Positions 1-8,503 are shown, counted from the first letter of the stretch. The stretch is DNA of 64,000 bases from Dermatobacter hominis (GCF_020715685.1 NZ_CP085840.1:4542891-4606890); one strand, 5' to 3'. The notes: generated by a model not told the origin, from the letters alone. Translations and numbers: made by a program.

Positions 1-2
1 CG

Positions 3-686
3 TCGGACGCGTCGTGGCGCGACCGGGGCGAACGGCCCGGCCAGTACCGGATCGACCTCGTGGCCGACGCCGCCGCGCTCGACGTGCTGCGGGCCGACGG
101 CGTCGGCGTCCTGAGCGAGGAGTCGGGGCTCGAGGACCGGGGCAACGGCCTGATCGTGGCGGTGGACCCGGTGGACGGCTCGACCAACGCCAGCCGGGGC
201 CTGCCCTGGTACGCGACCAGCCTGTGCGCCGTCGACGAGGAGGGGCCGCTCGTCGCCCTGGTCGTGAACCTGGCCACCGGCACCCGCTACCGGGCGGTGC
301 GCGGCGGTGGTGCCACCCGGGACGGCCGGGCGGCGCGGGTCTCGGGGGTCGACCGGAGCGAGAAGGCACTCGTCGTGCTCAACGGCTACCCGGGCCGGCA
401 CCTCGGGTGGCGCCAGTACCGGGCGCTCGGGGCGACGGCGCTCGACCTCTGCTCGGTGGCCGACGGCTCGGTCGACGGCACCGTCGACTGCGCGCACGAC
501 GCCCTCGGGCCGTGGGACTTCCTCGGTGGCTCGCTGCTCATCACCGAGGCCGGGGGTCGGGTCGGTGACCTGCACGGCCGGCCCCTCGACGAGATCGGCC
601 ACGGCGTGCGCCGCACGCCGGTGTCGGCCGCGACGCCCGCCCTGTTCGACGAGCTGCTCGAAGGCCGCCGCTCCCTCGACGGCTGA
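3..686 (+). CDS. Inositol monophosphatase-family phosphatase (5' end outside window)
   Basis: The reading frame is open from the window edge to TGA at 684-686, so the N-terminus is missing. It carries the family signatures. An EESG element supplies a metal-binding Glu. DPVDGSTN (165-188) matches the DPIDGTxN metal/phosphate motif. A late WDF...GG...EAGG block (about 513-557) matches the WDxAAGxLLxxEAGG motif. These enzymes are Mg-dependent, Li-sensitive cytosolic phosphatases acting on inositol phosphates, fructose-1,6-bisphosphate, histidinol phosphate or PAP. The substrate cannot be told from sequence alone. An internal ATG-like start near 60 would cut off the first metal ligands' context, so the upstream extension is preferred. 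Confidence 0.85.
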   Translation, partial: SDASWRDRGERPGQYRIDLVADAAALDVLRADGVGVLSEESGLEDRGNGLIVAVDPVDGSTNASRGLPWYATSLCAVDEEGPLVALVVNLATGTRYRAVRGGGATRDGRAARVSGVDRSEKALVVLNGYPGRHLGWRQYRALGATALDLCSVADGSVDGTVDCAHDALGPWDFLGGSLLITEAGGRVGDLHGRPLDEIGHGVRRTPVSAATPALFDELLEGRRSLDG

Positions 687-799
687 GATCACGCTGCCCG
701 AGCGCACCGGCCCCGGGTCGTGTCGACCCCGAAGCGGGTGTGAGGTGACCCCGAGGACGCGAGGGGGGGAACCGACCCCGGGCGCCGTATCGTGGCTCC

Positions 800-1327
800 G
801 TGGTCGATGCGGTCCAGAGGGTGCTGCTGCGCGTGTTCCGGTTGCTGCCGCGCCGCGTCCGGCGCTGGCTCGTCCGGGCCGGCACGCCGAAGTACACGGT
901 CGGCGCCATCTGCATCGTGCAGCGCCGGGACGGCGCGATCCTCCTCGTCCGGCACTCCTACGTCTCTCGGTGGGGCACGCCGGGCGGCCTGGCCAAGCGC
1001 CGTGAGCCGATCGACGTCGCCGCCGCTCGCGAGACGATGGAGGAGGTCAACCTGCCCGTCGAGCTGATCGGCGAGCCGTCGGTCGTGGTGGAGCCGCTGC
1101 CGCGTCGGGTCGACGTCGTGTTCCTCGCCCGTCCGGCCATCGACGCGCCGCTCGACGACGTGCGGCCCAGCTCACCCGAGATCGTCGCGACCGGCTGGTT
1201 CCAGCCGCACGAGCTGCCCGAGCTCCAGCCCGAGACGGCGACGGCGCTCGTGGCGTTGTCCCGCGACGGTCGGATCGACCTGTCGGGCTCGGGCCTCAGG
1301 CCATCGTCTGGCCGCCCGACACGTTGA
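800..1327 (+). CDS. NUDIX hydrolase
   Basis: This 175-residue protein has a GTG start. A Nudix box spans about residues 62-84: G, then E six residues on, then RETMEEV, which supplies the REXXEE metal-binding core. The N-terminal 25 residues are basic and hydrophobic (VLLRVFRLLPRRVRRWLVR) and may form an amphipathic or membrane-associated helix. Nudix enzymes hydrolyse nucleoside diphosphates linked to another moiety; the substrate is unknown here. The gene lies 113 bp after the inositol phosphatase and runs tail-to-tail into the SDR gene, with a 32-bp overlap of coding ends. Confidence 0.85.
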   Translation: MVDAVQRVLLRVFRLLPRRVRRWLVRAGTPKYTVGAICIVQRRDGAILLVRHSYVSRWGTPGGLAKRREPIDVAAARETMEEVNLPVELIGEPSVVVEPLPRRVDVVFLARPAIDAPLDDVRPSSPEIVATGWFQPHELPELQPETATALVALSRDGRIDLSGSGLRPSSGRPTR

Positions 1328-2138
1328 CGGCCTCGCCGGTGACGTAGGACGCGTCGTCCGACATCAGGAAGGCGATCACCGACGCCACCTCGTCGGCCCG
1401 CTGGAGGCGACCGACCGGGATCTCGCGGTCGACCCACCCGCTGAAGCCGCCGGGCTGCGCGGACTCCATGAGGTCGACGAACAGGTTGTCGGGGTTCAGA
1501 AGGTCGGTGTCGACGGTCCCGGGGCACACGGCGTTGACGAGGATGCCGGAGGTCGCCCACTCCTTCGCCATCACTTGGGTCAGTCCGATGACGCCGGCCT
1601 TCGCCGCCGAGTAGGCGCCGATCATCGGCCAGCCGACCTTGCCCGCCTGCGACGAGGTGTTGACGATCCGTCCGCCGGACCCGTGCTCGATCATCACCTC
1701 GGCGCACGCCCGGGACACGAGCCACGTGCCGACGAGGTTCACCTGCAGGACGCGCTCGAACTCGGGCTTGGTCACGGCGATCAGCGGGGCGGCGCCCATG
1801 CCGGCGCCCGAGCCGCCGGCGACGTTGGCGACGAGCTCGGCGGGCCCGAGCTCCGCGGAGACCTGCTCGACGGCGGCGCGGACCTGGTCCTCGTCGCTGA
1901 CGTCGGCCCGGACGGCGATCGCCTCGGTGCCGCCGGCCCGCAGCTCTTCGACGATCTGGTCGAGGTCGTCGGACGAGGCGACGGCGTAGTCGGGGAAGTC
2001 CTCGTACGGCCGGGCGATGTCGAGGCACGCCACCTTGGCGCCCTCGGCCGCGAGGCGTTGTGCGGTGGCCCGCCCGATGGAGCGAGGCCGAGCGGCCCCC
2101 GTGACGACGGCGACCTTGTCGGCGATCCCTGAGAGCAT
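1296..2138 (-). CDS. SDR-family NAD(P)-dependent oxidoreductase
   Basis: A 280-residue short-chain dehydrogenase. The cofactor loop is TGAARPRSIGRA (residues 13-24), in which the usual TGxxxGIG is lengthened. An acidic D40 after beta-2 suggests NAD preference. NVAGG (105-109) stands for the NNAG motif. The catalytic set is Ser (about 162), Tyr176 and Lys180 in YSAAK, followed by the CPGTVDTD element. The open frame extends upstream to 2504, but that part runs opposite the neighbouring PPOX gene and has no family features, so ATG at 2138 is chosen. Substrate is unknown. Confidence 0.88.
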   Translation of the reverse strand: MLSGIADKVAVVTGAARPRSIGRATAQRLAAEGAKVACLDIARPYEDFPDYAVASSDDLDQIVEELRAGGTEAIAVRADVSDEDQVRAAVEQVSAELGPAELVANVAGGSGAGMGAAPLIAVTKPEFERVLQVNLVGTWLVSRACAEVMIEHGSGGRIVNTSSQAGKVGWPMIGAYSAAKAGVIGLTQVMAKEWATSGILVNAVCPGTVDTDLLNPDNLFVDLMESAQPGGFSGWVDREIPVGRLQRADEVASVIAFLMSDDASYVTGEAVNVSGGQTMA

Positions 2139-2244
2139 GTCGGGATCGTAGGAGCCCGCTCGTCGGCGCGGGGTCGCCGATGCCGTCGTGCCCGCTGCGC
2201 GTCGAGCCGTGGCACGTCGAGCCGGCAGGGGAGAGGATGGTGCG

Positions 2245-2667
2245 ATGACGACGCTGCCGGAACCGGCCCGGGCCCTCATCGAGCAGGGCCACCTCGCCCA
2301 CCTGGTCACCCTGAACCCGGACGGCTCACCCCAGGTGGCCATCGTCTGGGTGGGCGTCGACGGCGACGACCTGGTCACCGGACATCTCAGCCCGACCCAG
2401 CAGAAGCTGAAGAACATCCGGCGGGACCCGCGGGTCGTGGTCTCGCTCGAGGCGGGCACGCGCGACGACCACGGGCTCGACGAGTACCTCGTGGTCCACG
2501 GCACCGCTCGCCTCGTCGAGGGCGGGGCGCCGGAGCTGCTGCAGCGGCTCGCCGAGGTCTACCTCGGCCCCGGTGTGAAGTTCCCTCCGATGGACGAGCC
2601 GCCGCCGGGCATCGTCTGCCGCATCTCGGTGGATCGCATCGGCGGGGTCGGTCCCTGGGTCGGCTGA
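2245..2667 (+). CDS. PPOX-class F420-dependent oxidoreductase-like protein
   Basis: This 140-residue protein has the split-barrel fold pattern of the pyridoxamine-5'-phosphate oxidase-like family. It shows LVTLNPDGSPQVAIVWVGVDG near the N-terminus, then TQQKLKNIRRDPRVVVSLE, then YLVVHGTARL. In actinobacteria this short subfamily usually binds F420 or FMN and acts as a small-molecule reductase. The start ATG 2245 follows GAGAGG at about 2231-2236. An upstream in-frame start at 2188 would intrude on the divergent SDR promoter region. The gene is divergent from the SDR and convergent with the SRPBCC gene. Confidence 0.82.
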   Translation: MTTLPEPARALIEQGHLAHLVTLNPDGSPQVAIVWVGVDGDDLVTGHLSPTQQKLKNIRRDPRVVVSLEAGTRDDHGLDEYLVVHGTARLVEGGAPELLQRLAEVYLGPGVKFPPMDEPPPGIVCRISVDRIGGVGPWVG

Positions 2668-2706
2668 CCTCGCGGCCCCGACGGTGGGCGAGGGACCCAC
2701 CCGTCG

Positions 2707-2753
2707 TTCTTGCGTGAGCCGCCGTCGCACGGCGACGACGACCCACGCAGGAA
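2707..2753. terminator. Probable bidirectional terminator hairpin
   Basis: Nested inverted repeat between two convergent genes. TGCGTG (2711-2716) pairs with CACGCA (2744-2749), and an inner GCCGT/ACGGC stem (2721-2733) has a 3-nt loop. No U-tract is visible, as is common in GC-rich actinobacteria. Confidence 0.5.
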
Positions 2754-2780
2754 CGCACGAGGAGGGACCTGGCTGGCCGG

Positions 2781-3263
2781 TCAGCCCTTGGCGAGCAGCT
2801 CGTCGAGGCGCTCGTAGCCCTGCACGACGCCGGTCTCCATGCCGGAGGCGACGAACGCGTCGCGGGCCTCGAAGCTGTCGACCAGCGAGACCGCGGTGAG
2901 CCGGGTGCGGCCGTCGCCGAGGTCCTCGAGGGTCAGGCGCTCCAGCGCCACCTGGTCGGGCACGCCCTCGAAGGTGAAGGTCTGGACGATCTCGGTGGCC
3001 GGGCGCACGACGTGGAACGAGCCGAAGAACCCGTACTCCTCGTCGCCCCGGCGGTGGATGTAGCGGTACGAGCCGCCGGTCGTGCAGTCGAAGTGGTCGA
3101 TGTCCATCTCCAGGTCGCGCGGCCCGAGCCACTGCACGATGAGGTCGGGATCGGTGTGCGCCCGGAAGACCTTCTCGGGCGGCGCATCGAACTCGCGGAC
3201 GATGCGGACGGCCGGGATCTCGGTCAGGACGGTGATCTCGGTGTCGTGGGTGGTGGTGGTCAT
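2781..3263 (-). CDS. SRPBCC (AHSA1-like) domain protein
   Basis: A 160-residue START/Bet v1-like protein of the AHSA1 group. FDAPPEKVFRAHTDPDLIVQWLGP (about residues 24-47) is the typical opening, followed by GGSYRYIH and an ERLTLEDLGDGRTRLT strand pair. These proteins form hydrophobic ligand cavities; no enzymatic residues can be assigned. ATG 3263 is preceded by a strong AAGGAGGAACACC ribosome site. The start overlaps the end of the arsR gene by 4 bp (ATGA type), so the two are translationally coupled. Confidence 0.87.
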   Translation of the reverse strand: MTTTTHDTEITVLTEIPAVRIVREFDAPPEKVFRAHTDPDLIVQWLGPRDLEMDIDHFDCTTGGSYRYIHRRGDEEYGFFGSFHVVRPATEIVQTFTFEGVPDQVALERLTLEDLGDGRTRLTAVSLVDSFEARDAFVASGMETGVVQGYERLDELLAKG

Positions 3264-3643
3264 GGTGTTCCTCCTTGGTTCGTTCGTGTGCGCCGGCCGG
3301 TGGGCGGCATCGGGTCGACGTCGTCGGGCATGTCGGCCAGCACGTCGTCGAGTCGCCGGTACCGCTCCTCGGCCTGTCGTCGGTATCGCTCGATCCACTT
3401 GGTCATGAGATCGAACACCTCCGCTTCGAGGTGGACGGGCCGACGGGTCGCGTCGCCCGGGCGGCTGACGAGCCCTGCGTCCTCGAGCACCCGGAGGTGC
3501 TTGGACACCGCCTGCACGCTGATGTCGTACGGGGCGGCGAGCTCGTGGACCGTCGCATCGCCGTCGGACAGGCGGGCCACGAGGTCCCTCCGCGTCGGGT
3601 CCGCCAGTGCGGAGAACACCCGGGAGAGGGGATCAGCTGGCAC
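3260..3643 (-). CDS. ArsR-family HTH regulator
   Basis: A 127-residue winged-helix protein. SRVFSALADPTRRDLVARL opens the fold, and VQAVSKHLRVLEDAGLVSR is the recognition helix and wing approach. No Cys metal-binding motif (CxC) is present, so it belongs to the non-metal ArsR subgroup paired with SRPBCC proteins. It is first in a two-gene unit and overlaps its partner by 4 bp. Two inverted repeats upstream (3663-3678 and 3709-3724) are the likely autoregulatory operator. The ligand is unknown. Confidence 0.88.
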   Translation of the reverse strand: MPADPLSRVFSALADPTRRDLVARLSDGDATVHELAAPYDISVQAVSKHLRVLEDAGLVSRPGDATRRPVHLEAEVFDLMTKWIERYRRQAEERYRRLDDVLADMPDDVDPMPPTGRRTRTNQGGTP

Positions 3644-3662
3644 GTCGTTCCTCCGGTGATCG

Positions 3663-3724
3663 TCAACTCATTGGTTGATGATCACCGTACGCCCATGACG
3701 CGCGAACGTCAACCACCTGGTTGA
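3663..3724 (-). promoter_or_regulatory. Twin operator upstream of arsR/SRPBCC
   Basis: Two copies of TCAAC-N6-GTTGA lie at 3663-3678 and 3709-3724, 46 bp apart. The distal copy has longer perfect arms, TCAACCA and TGGTTGA, separated by CC. The block starts 20 bp before the arsR start. The core CAACCA-N2-TGGTTG recurs at the arsR start near 36.3 kb. Confidence 0.65.
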
Positions 3725-3815
3725 TGAACCTCTGCAGCGGTGCGGGACCGCCGTGCGCCACCGAAGCGAACGGCCTCGGCTCCGCCCCACACCCACCGAT
3801 ACGCTCGTCCGCTCC

Positions 3816-3889
3816 GGGCGTGTAGCTCAGCTGGTCAGAGCACCTGCCTTACAAGCAGGGAGTCGGGGGTTCGAGGCCCTCCACGCCCA
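3816..3889 (+). tRNA. tRNA-Val (anticodon TAC)
   Basis: A full cloverleaf can be drawn. The acceptor stem is GGGCGTG/CACGCCC (3816-3822 with 3882-3888). The D stem is GCTC/GAGC. The anticodon stem is CCTGC/GCAGG with loop CTTACAA (3848-3854), giving anticodon TAC. The T stem is GGGGG/CCCTC with loop TTCGAGG, and the discriminator is A3889. CCA is not encoded. The tRNA reads valine GTA/GTG codons. Confidence 0.96.
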
Positions 3890-4028
3890 CTCCGGAGGTC
3901 GGCGATCCCTCGAACCCGACGATCACGCTCGTCGCCGACCGCCGGCGGCATGGTCGTCGCAGTGTGCGACAGGTGAGCGTCGAGATTCGGGCGTCACGGG
4001 ATCGACGCCGCTGCGACAATGACGGTTC

Positions 4029-4946
4029 GTGCGCCGCTACCGGGCAACGGTCTACGACAGCGACCGCTGGGAGGGCTTCGTGCTCCGCCCCGGCGACATC
4101 ATCATCAGCACGCCGCCGAAGTGCGGGACCACGTGGATGCAGATGATCTGCGCGTTGCTGATCCTGCAGGAACCCGACCTCTCGTTGCCGCTGGACACGC
4201 TCTCACCGTGGATCGACATGGTGTCGCGCTCCCGCACGGAGGTGTTCGCAGACCTCGAGGCCCAGACGCATCGCCGATTCATCAAGACCCACACACCGCT
4301 CGACGGCATACCCATCGATCCGACGGTCACGTACATCTGCGTCGGGCGTGACCCCCGCGATGTCGCCCTGTCGATGGACCGCCACATCGACAACATGGAC
4401 TTCGATGCGTTCGTCATCGCCCGTGAGCAGGCGGCGGCGATCGACGGCATCGAGCTCGGACCGTTGCCGCCACGGCAGCTGCGCCCTGATGACGAGCGGG
4501 CCCGCTTCTGGCGGTGGGTCGACGACGAGACGCCGTCGACCGAGATCGGATCGTCGCTGCGCCGCACCGCTGAGCACCTGCAGACGTTCTGGGACGCCGG
4601 CGGTGATCTCGACGTCGTGTTCGTGCACTACGACGAGCTGCAGGCCGATCTCGAGGGGCAGATGCGCCGGCTGGCCGCACGCCTCGGCCTCGACGTCGAC
4701 GAGCACCGGTGGCCCCACCTGGTCCAGTCGGCGACGTTCGAGTCGATGCGCAGCAGGGCTGACACGATCGTCCCCGCCGGTGGTCCGGACCACTGGATCG
4801 ACCCGACCGCGTTCTTCAGTCGCGGCACGAGCGGCCAGTGGCGCCACCTCCTCGACGACGCCGACCTGGCCCGGTACGACACACGCGTGCGGCTGCTGGC
4901 AAGCGACGACCTCGTCCAGTGGATGCACCGCGAGCCGACCGGCTGA
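4029..4946 (+). CDS. Sulfotransferase-family protein
   Basis: A 305-residue cytosolic-type sulfotransferase with a GTG start. The 5'-phosphosulfate loop is STPPKCGTTW (27-36). A KTHTP block (about residue 88) supplies the catalytic His. The 3'-phosphate-binding region is VGRDPRDVALS (105-115), with Arg107 and Ser115 as expected. Near the C-terminus FFSRGTSGQW (about 262-271) corresponds to the RKGxxGDWK cofactor loop. The enzyme should transfer sulfate from PAPS to a hydroxyl or amine. The acceptor is unknown and no linked biosynthetic genes are near. Confidence 0.9.
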   Translation: MRRYRATVYDSDRWEGFVLRPGDIIISTPPKCGTTWMQMICALLILQEPDLSLPLDTLSPWIDMVSRSRTEVFADLEAQTHRRFIKTHTPLDGIPIDPTVTYICVGRDPRDVALSMDRHIDNMDFDAFVIAREQAAAIDGIELGPLPPRQLRPDDERARFWRWVDDETPSTEIGSSLRRTAEHLQTFWDAGGDLDVVFVHYDELQADLEGQMRRLAARLGLDVDEHRWPHLVQSATFESMRSRADTIVPAGGPDHWIDPTAFFSRGTSGQWRHLLDDADLARYDTRVRLLASDDLVQWMHREPTG

Positions 4947-5222
4947 CACCCTCTCGCCCGTCGGCCTGCCATGCCGGGGAGCCGCATGGCGGCCGGCTCC
5001 CATCTCGACATCTGCGTCGACGACGGGTTCGCCTGCCCACCGGCGCCGCGCGACCGAACACCGCTGGCTTCGCCGGGGAAGGTCTCTCCGGTCGCCGCTC
5101 GGCGATCCGCCTGCCGGGGTGAGGGATGCATCACCGTCGACCTCCCGGGCGCCCCGTACTAGACCGACCTCGGAAGCATCGGCCCGTCGGAACCCGACGG
5201 CCGCTCGATGGAGGAGGTGCCC

Positions 5223-6296
5223 ATGCGCACCAGAAGGTTGTTGATCGGTCTCGTCGCGCTCGCCGTCGTGGCGGTTGCGTCGCCAGGGGTCGCCGGTGCG
5301 ACCGGGTCACCGCACCCACCGCCAGGTCCGGTGACGGTGGCATCGAACCTCCACAACCCGCGCCAGATCGCGGTCGGTCCGTTCGGCACGCTTGCTGTCG
5401 CCGAGGCCGGTACCGGGCAGGTCGGGGCTTCCGACACCTCCATCCCGTGCGGTGAGGGTCCCGAGGGCCCCGCCTGCGTCGGTGACACCGGATCGGTGAC
5501 CGCCATCTTCGGCGCCTGGACCCACCGACCGGTCGCCACCCGGGTCGTCAAGGGGCTCCTGTCGGTGGCAGCACCCGACGGCAGCGCGGCGACCGGCGTC
5601 GATGCCGTCACGTTCGGGCCGTGGGGTTCGCTGTCGGGGATCATGACGGCCGTGCCGGCCGACTTGCCGCCGAAGCTGGCACGTCAGAACGGCCAGGTGC
5701 TCCGGTTCACGCCGTGGGGGCCGCAGCCCGTCGCCGACATCGCGTCGTTCTCGCTGTCGCACCTGCTCCCGGGCAACCTGCCCGAGACGGACCCGTACGG
5801 CATCCTGGCCACCCGACACGGCACCTATGTCGCCGACGCTGCGGCCAACACGCTGCTGCGGGTGTCGAACCACGGGAACATCTCGATCGTCAAGGCCTTC
5901 GAGGTCCGTGCGAACGACGGCTACGACGGCGTCCCCACGTCGATCGCTGAGCATGACGGCAACCTCTACGTCGGCCAGCTTTCGAGCCTCGAGCCGGGTC
6001 TCGCCAAGGTGACCGTCCTGCGCCCCGACGGCAAGGTGCTCAAGGTCTACGACGGGCTGTCGTCGGTCACGGGCGTCGCGGTCGCGAAGAACGGCGACGT
6101 CTACGCGACGGAGCTGTTCACCGGCGAGCCGTTCAACTCGCCGGGCGCCCTCGTGAAGATCTCGGCGCGCACCGGGGCCCGCACCGTGACGGAGCTGCCC
6201 GCACCGGGCGGCGTCGCGGTCGGCGGCGGGTCCGCCTACGTCTCGATCAACAGCGTGTCGCCGACGGACGGCGCGGTGATCCGACTGCCGGCCTGA
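5223..6296 (+). CDS. ScyD/ScyE-like secreted beta-propeller protein
   Basis: A 357-residue exported protein. An Arg-rich N-terminus, LLIGLVALAVVAVA and an Ala-rich cleavage region ending near residue 28 form a Sec signal peptide. The mature part has NHL-like repeats. NPRQIAVGPFGTLAVAEAG opens the propeller, and later blocks end in GVAVAKNGDVYATEL and GGVAVGGGSAYVS. This matches the ScyD/ScyE family, named from cyanobacterial scytonemin clusters but widespread in actinobacteria as secreted proteins of unknown function. GGAGGAGG at 5210-5217 sets ATG 5223 rather than the earlier ATG at 5208. Confidence 0.82.
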   Translation: MRTRRLLIGLVALAVVAVASPGVAGATGSPHPPPGPVTVASNLHNPRQIAVGPFGTLAVAEAGTGQVGASDTSIPCGEGPEGPACVGDTGSVTAIFGAWTHRPVATRVVKGLLSVAAPDGSAATGVDAVTFGPWGSLSGIMTAVPADLPPKLARQNGQVLRFTPWGPQPVADIASFSLSHLLPGNLPETDPYGILATRHGTYVADAAANTLLRVSNHGNISIVKAFEVRANDGYDGVPTSIAEHDGNLYVGQLSSLEPGLAKVTVLRPDGKVLKVYDGLSSVTGVAVAKNGDVYATELFTGEPFNSPGALVKISARTGARTVTELPAPGGVAVGGGSAYVSINSVSPTDGAVIRLPA

Positions 6297-6520
6297 CGCA
6301 CCTCGGCGATCGATTCGCGAGCAGCGGCGCGCACGGGCGCGAGGCGGACGAGCCCCGGCTCGTCCGCCTCCCCGCGCGGCTCGTCGTTGTGAGCGCTGGC
6401 TGACTGCGGTCGTGCGGGTTCGCCGATGCCGCTCGCACCGTGACCGATAGGTTCGGCGGAGTCGGGCCGTCGGAGAGTCGAGTGCGACGTCACGCTCGGT
6501 GCGGAGCGGGAGGAGGACCG

Positions 6521-7342
6521 ATGAGCTCGTTGGGTCGGCGGATGTTCGAATTGGTCGAGCCGATCGGTGCGATCCCGTACTCGGCCGAAGACCCGAACGA
6601 GGCGATGTTCGACCTCGGGTTCACGGACTTCTGGGACACCTACTTCGCCGGGCGGGCGGCCCCGCTGGGCTCGGTCCCGGCCGAGGTGGTCGACGCGCTC
6701 TTCTACAACTTCGCCCCGGGCGAGGTCGCTCGGCACATCCCGAAGGTGTGGGAGACGACGACGCCCGAGGCCGCGATCGCGGCCCGGCGCTCGGGCTGCG
6801 CCGCTGCGCTGCGACGGATCCTGGGTTCGCTCGCTGAGGGGCCGACCTTCGAACGGACCACCGACCTGCTGCTCGCGGCGGCGACGAGCGCTCCCCACGA
6901 AGGCCGACCCATGTACGCCGCCCTGCGGACGCTCTCGATCCCCGACGATGTGGTCGAACGGTGCTTCCACGCCGCGTCGTTGCTGCGGGAGCACCGGGGC
7001 GACGGGCACATCGCTGCTCTGGTGGTCGAGGGCATCGGCGGCCTCGAGGCTCACGCGCTGTTCGCTCTCGACAACGACACGCCTCCCGAGCGCTTCGGCC
7101 GCATCCACCACCTCCCGGGAGCGCAGATCGCAACGGTGGTCGACGGCCTCCGAGAGCGAGGCCTCATCGGTGACGACGGCTGGCTCAGCGACGGGGGACG
7201 TGCGGCCCGCCGCCGTGTGGAGTCCCGCACGGATGCCCTCGCCGAGACGCCGTACGAGCACCTCACGCCGGCGGAACGGGACGAGCTCATCGCCGGCCTC
7301 GAGCCCCTGGCCCCGCTCCTCATCGCCGACCAGGACTGGTGA
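6521..7342 (+). CDS. SCO6745-family protein (HTH-like, unknown function)
   Basis: A 273-residue protein. It resembles the actinobacterial SCO6745 family in its helical N-half (GRRMFELVEPIGAIPYSAE, then YFAGRAAPLG, then VVDALFYNF). The C-half resembles a winged helix, ending in LTPAERDELIAGL. The family is large in actinobacteria and is often annotated as a MarR-like or HTH protein, but no molecular role is established. GGGAGGAGGA at about 6508-6517 fixes ATG 6521; a frame start at 6440 has no ribosome site. It is convergent with the SnoaL-like gene. Confidence 0.78.
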   Translation: MSSLGRRMFELVEPIGAIPYSAEDPNEAMFDLGFTDFWDTYFAGRAAPLGSVPAEVVDALFYNFAPGEVARHIPKVWETTTPEAAIAARRSGCAAALRRILGSLAEGPTFERTTDLLLAAATSAPHEGRPMYAALRTLSIPDDVVERCFHAASLLREHRGDGHIAALVVEGIGGLEAHALFALDNDTPPERFGRIHHLPGAQIATVVDGLRERGLIGDDGWLSDGGRAARRRVESRTDALAETPYEHLTPAERDELIAGLEPLAPLLIADQDW

Positions 7343-7632
7343 GCCGGCGCGGCCGTCGAGGACGAGATGCATCGCAGTCGTCCGGATGCGGGGCGTCCAG
7401 CCGAGGACGTTGCGCAGACCTCTCTGAAGCGCCGATACCAGGAGCTGCTCGGACCCCAAGTCGTCGAGCGGCAGTTGGCGACTCCTGATAACAATCGTCC
7501 CCAGTCGGGGCTGGACCTGATTGGTCTCCTCTCGGGCTCGTCCCCGATCACCGGTTCGGGGGACGCCACCATCGCTCCCCAGCTGTGGTGGCGTTCTCGA
7601 TCCGGCCCGGCGCGTCGAGAGCGACGCTCTGC
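7343..7632. other. Non-coding stretch with a hairpin
   Basis: No convincing gene was seen. Frames on both strands are low-complexity Arg/Pro/Ser translations. A 9-bp inverted repeat, ACGCCACCA (7563-7571) with TGGTGGCGT (7586-7594), encloses a 14-nt loop. The text is visibly less GC-rich around 7480-7500. Confidence 0.4.
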
Positions 7633-7660
7633 GCCCCCGTCACCTTCGGGTGGCGGGGGC
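7633..7660. terminator. Very stable UUCG-loop hairpin (terminator candidate)
   Basis: A 12-bp stem, 7633-7644 with 7649-7660, encloses TTCG. The arms begin GCCCCCG and end CGGGGGC, with a single G-T wobble. It sits between convergent genes and may stop transcription from both sides. No T-run follows. Confidence 0.6.
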
Positions 7661-7797
7661 CACCGGGGAGGACCGGACCGAAGTTCTGATCCGTCGTCGT
7701 GGAGATCAGACCGGGCCGGTGGGGCGATGAACCGGCACCAACCGACCGCTCCAGCTCACGTGGACGCTCGACGTCTTCTCGGAGTTGTACAGCGGCG

Positions 7798-8190
7798 CTA
7801 GCCGTCCACTTGGTCGCGCAACGCGGCGACGTCGGCAATCTCCCACGCCTCTGCGATTTTGCCGTGTCGGAGGTGCGTGATGACGGCTTGATCCATCCGG
7901 AACCGTCGGCCGGTGCCCTCGACTCCTCCGAAGGGTCCAGCCATCGTGCCAGTGACGACGACCCGAGCCATCTCGACATCTCCGTCGACGACCACTTCCT
8001 GTATCTCGTGGGCGAGGTCGGGCATGGCCGTGACGGCGTTGCGCCACACGGCCTTTTCCTCCTCGATGCTCGTCGTGGAGAGCCCGGCGGGTGCATGGAT
8101 CACTGCGTCGGAGTGCAGGAGGTCGTCGAAGGCGTCGAGGTCGCTGGCGTCGCCCGCGGCGAGCCATCGGTAGACCACCGTGTCGTGCAT
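7798..8190 (-). CDS. SnoaL-like (NTF2-fold) ester cyclase family protein
   Basis: A 130-residue protein with the SnoaL-like pattern. An N-terminal helix with WLAAGDASDLDAFDDLLHSD is followed by a region around residues 50-65 resembling AMPDLAHEIQEVVVDGD. Then comes VVVTGTMAGPFGG...TGRRF and a final VITHLRHGKIAEAWEIAD strand pair. The fold binds small hydrophobic molecules; SnoaL itself cyclises polyketides, while many homologues have no known activity. ATG 8190 gives the normal family length. A longer frame to 8622 adds unrelated low-complexity sequence. Confidence 0.8.
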   Translation of the reverse strand: MHDTVVYRWLAAGDASDLDAFDDLLHSDAVIHAPAGLSTTSIEEEKAVWRNAVTAMPDLAHEIQEVVVDGDVEMARVVVTGTMAGPFGGVEGTGRRFRMDQAVITHLRHGKIAEAWEIADVAALRDQVDG

Positions 8191-8503
8191 CAGAACGGTC
8201 ACGTTCCGAGTGTCGCATGGGTCCTGGCCCACCGCCCCGGGCGCCGGTCTCCGCAAGTGACACCGTGACCGACCTAGGCGGGCCACTACATGCTCGGGCC
8301 GACACAGATGGTCCAGCGTGGGTTCCGTCGGTCCATCGCTTGGCGAACTCGAGGAGGACATCGGCATGGCAGTGCTGGTCGAGAGAGCACGAGCACGCGA
8401 TGTCATCCCAGAACTCCGGCGAAGTACTGCTCGGAGCAGACGAGCGTTCCGGCGAAGAGTGCCGGTCCAGCTTCCCTGCGCTCGCGGTACCTGTTCGCGT
8501 CGG
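8191..8503. other. Intergenic stretch, no gene recognised
   Basis: The stretch lies between two minus-strand genes and should contain the promoter of the SnoaL-like gene. Open frames here are short and overlapping with no family features. No strong palindrome was found. Confidence 0.35.

Noticed and set aside
1296..2504. SDR gene with a 122-residue N-terminal extension
   Set aside because: The extension is antisense to the PPOX gene and has no SDR features; the Rossmann strand begins right after ATG 2138.
7732..7741. A further cassette boundary (CCGGCACCAA) after the SnoaL-like gene
   Set aside because: It matches the core in only 8 of 10 positions, has no pairing partner to its right, and lies far from the array; chance is likely in GC-rich DNA.
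7367..7801. 144-residue plus-strand gene in the gap before the SnoaL-like gene
   Set aside because: Its translation is Arg/Ser/Pro-rich, spans two strong hairpins, and has no ribosome site or motif.
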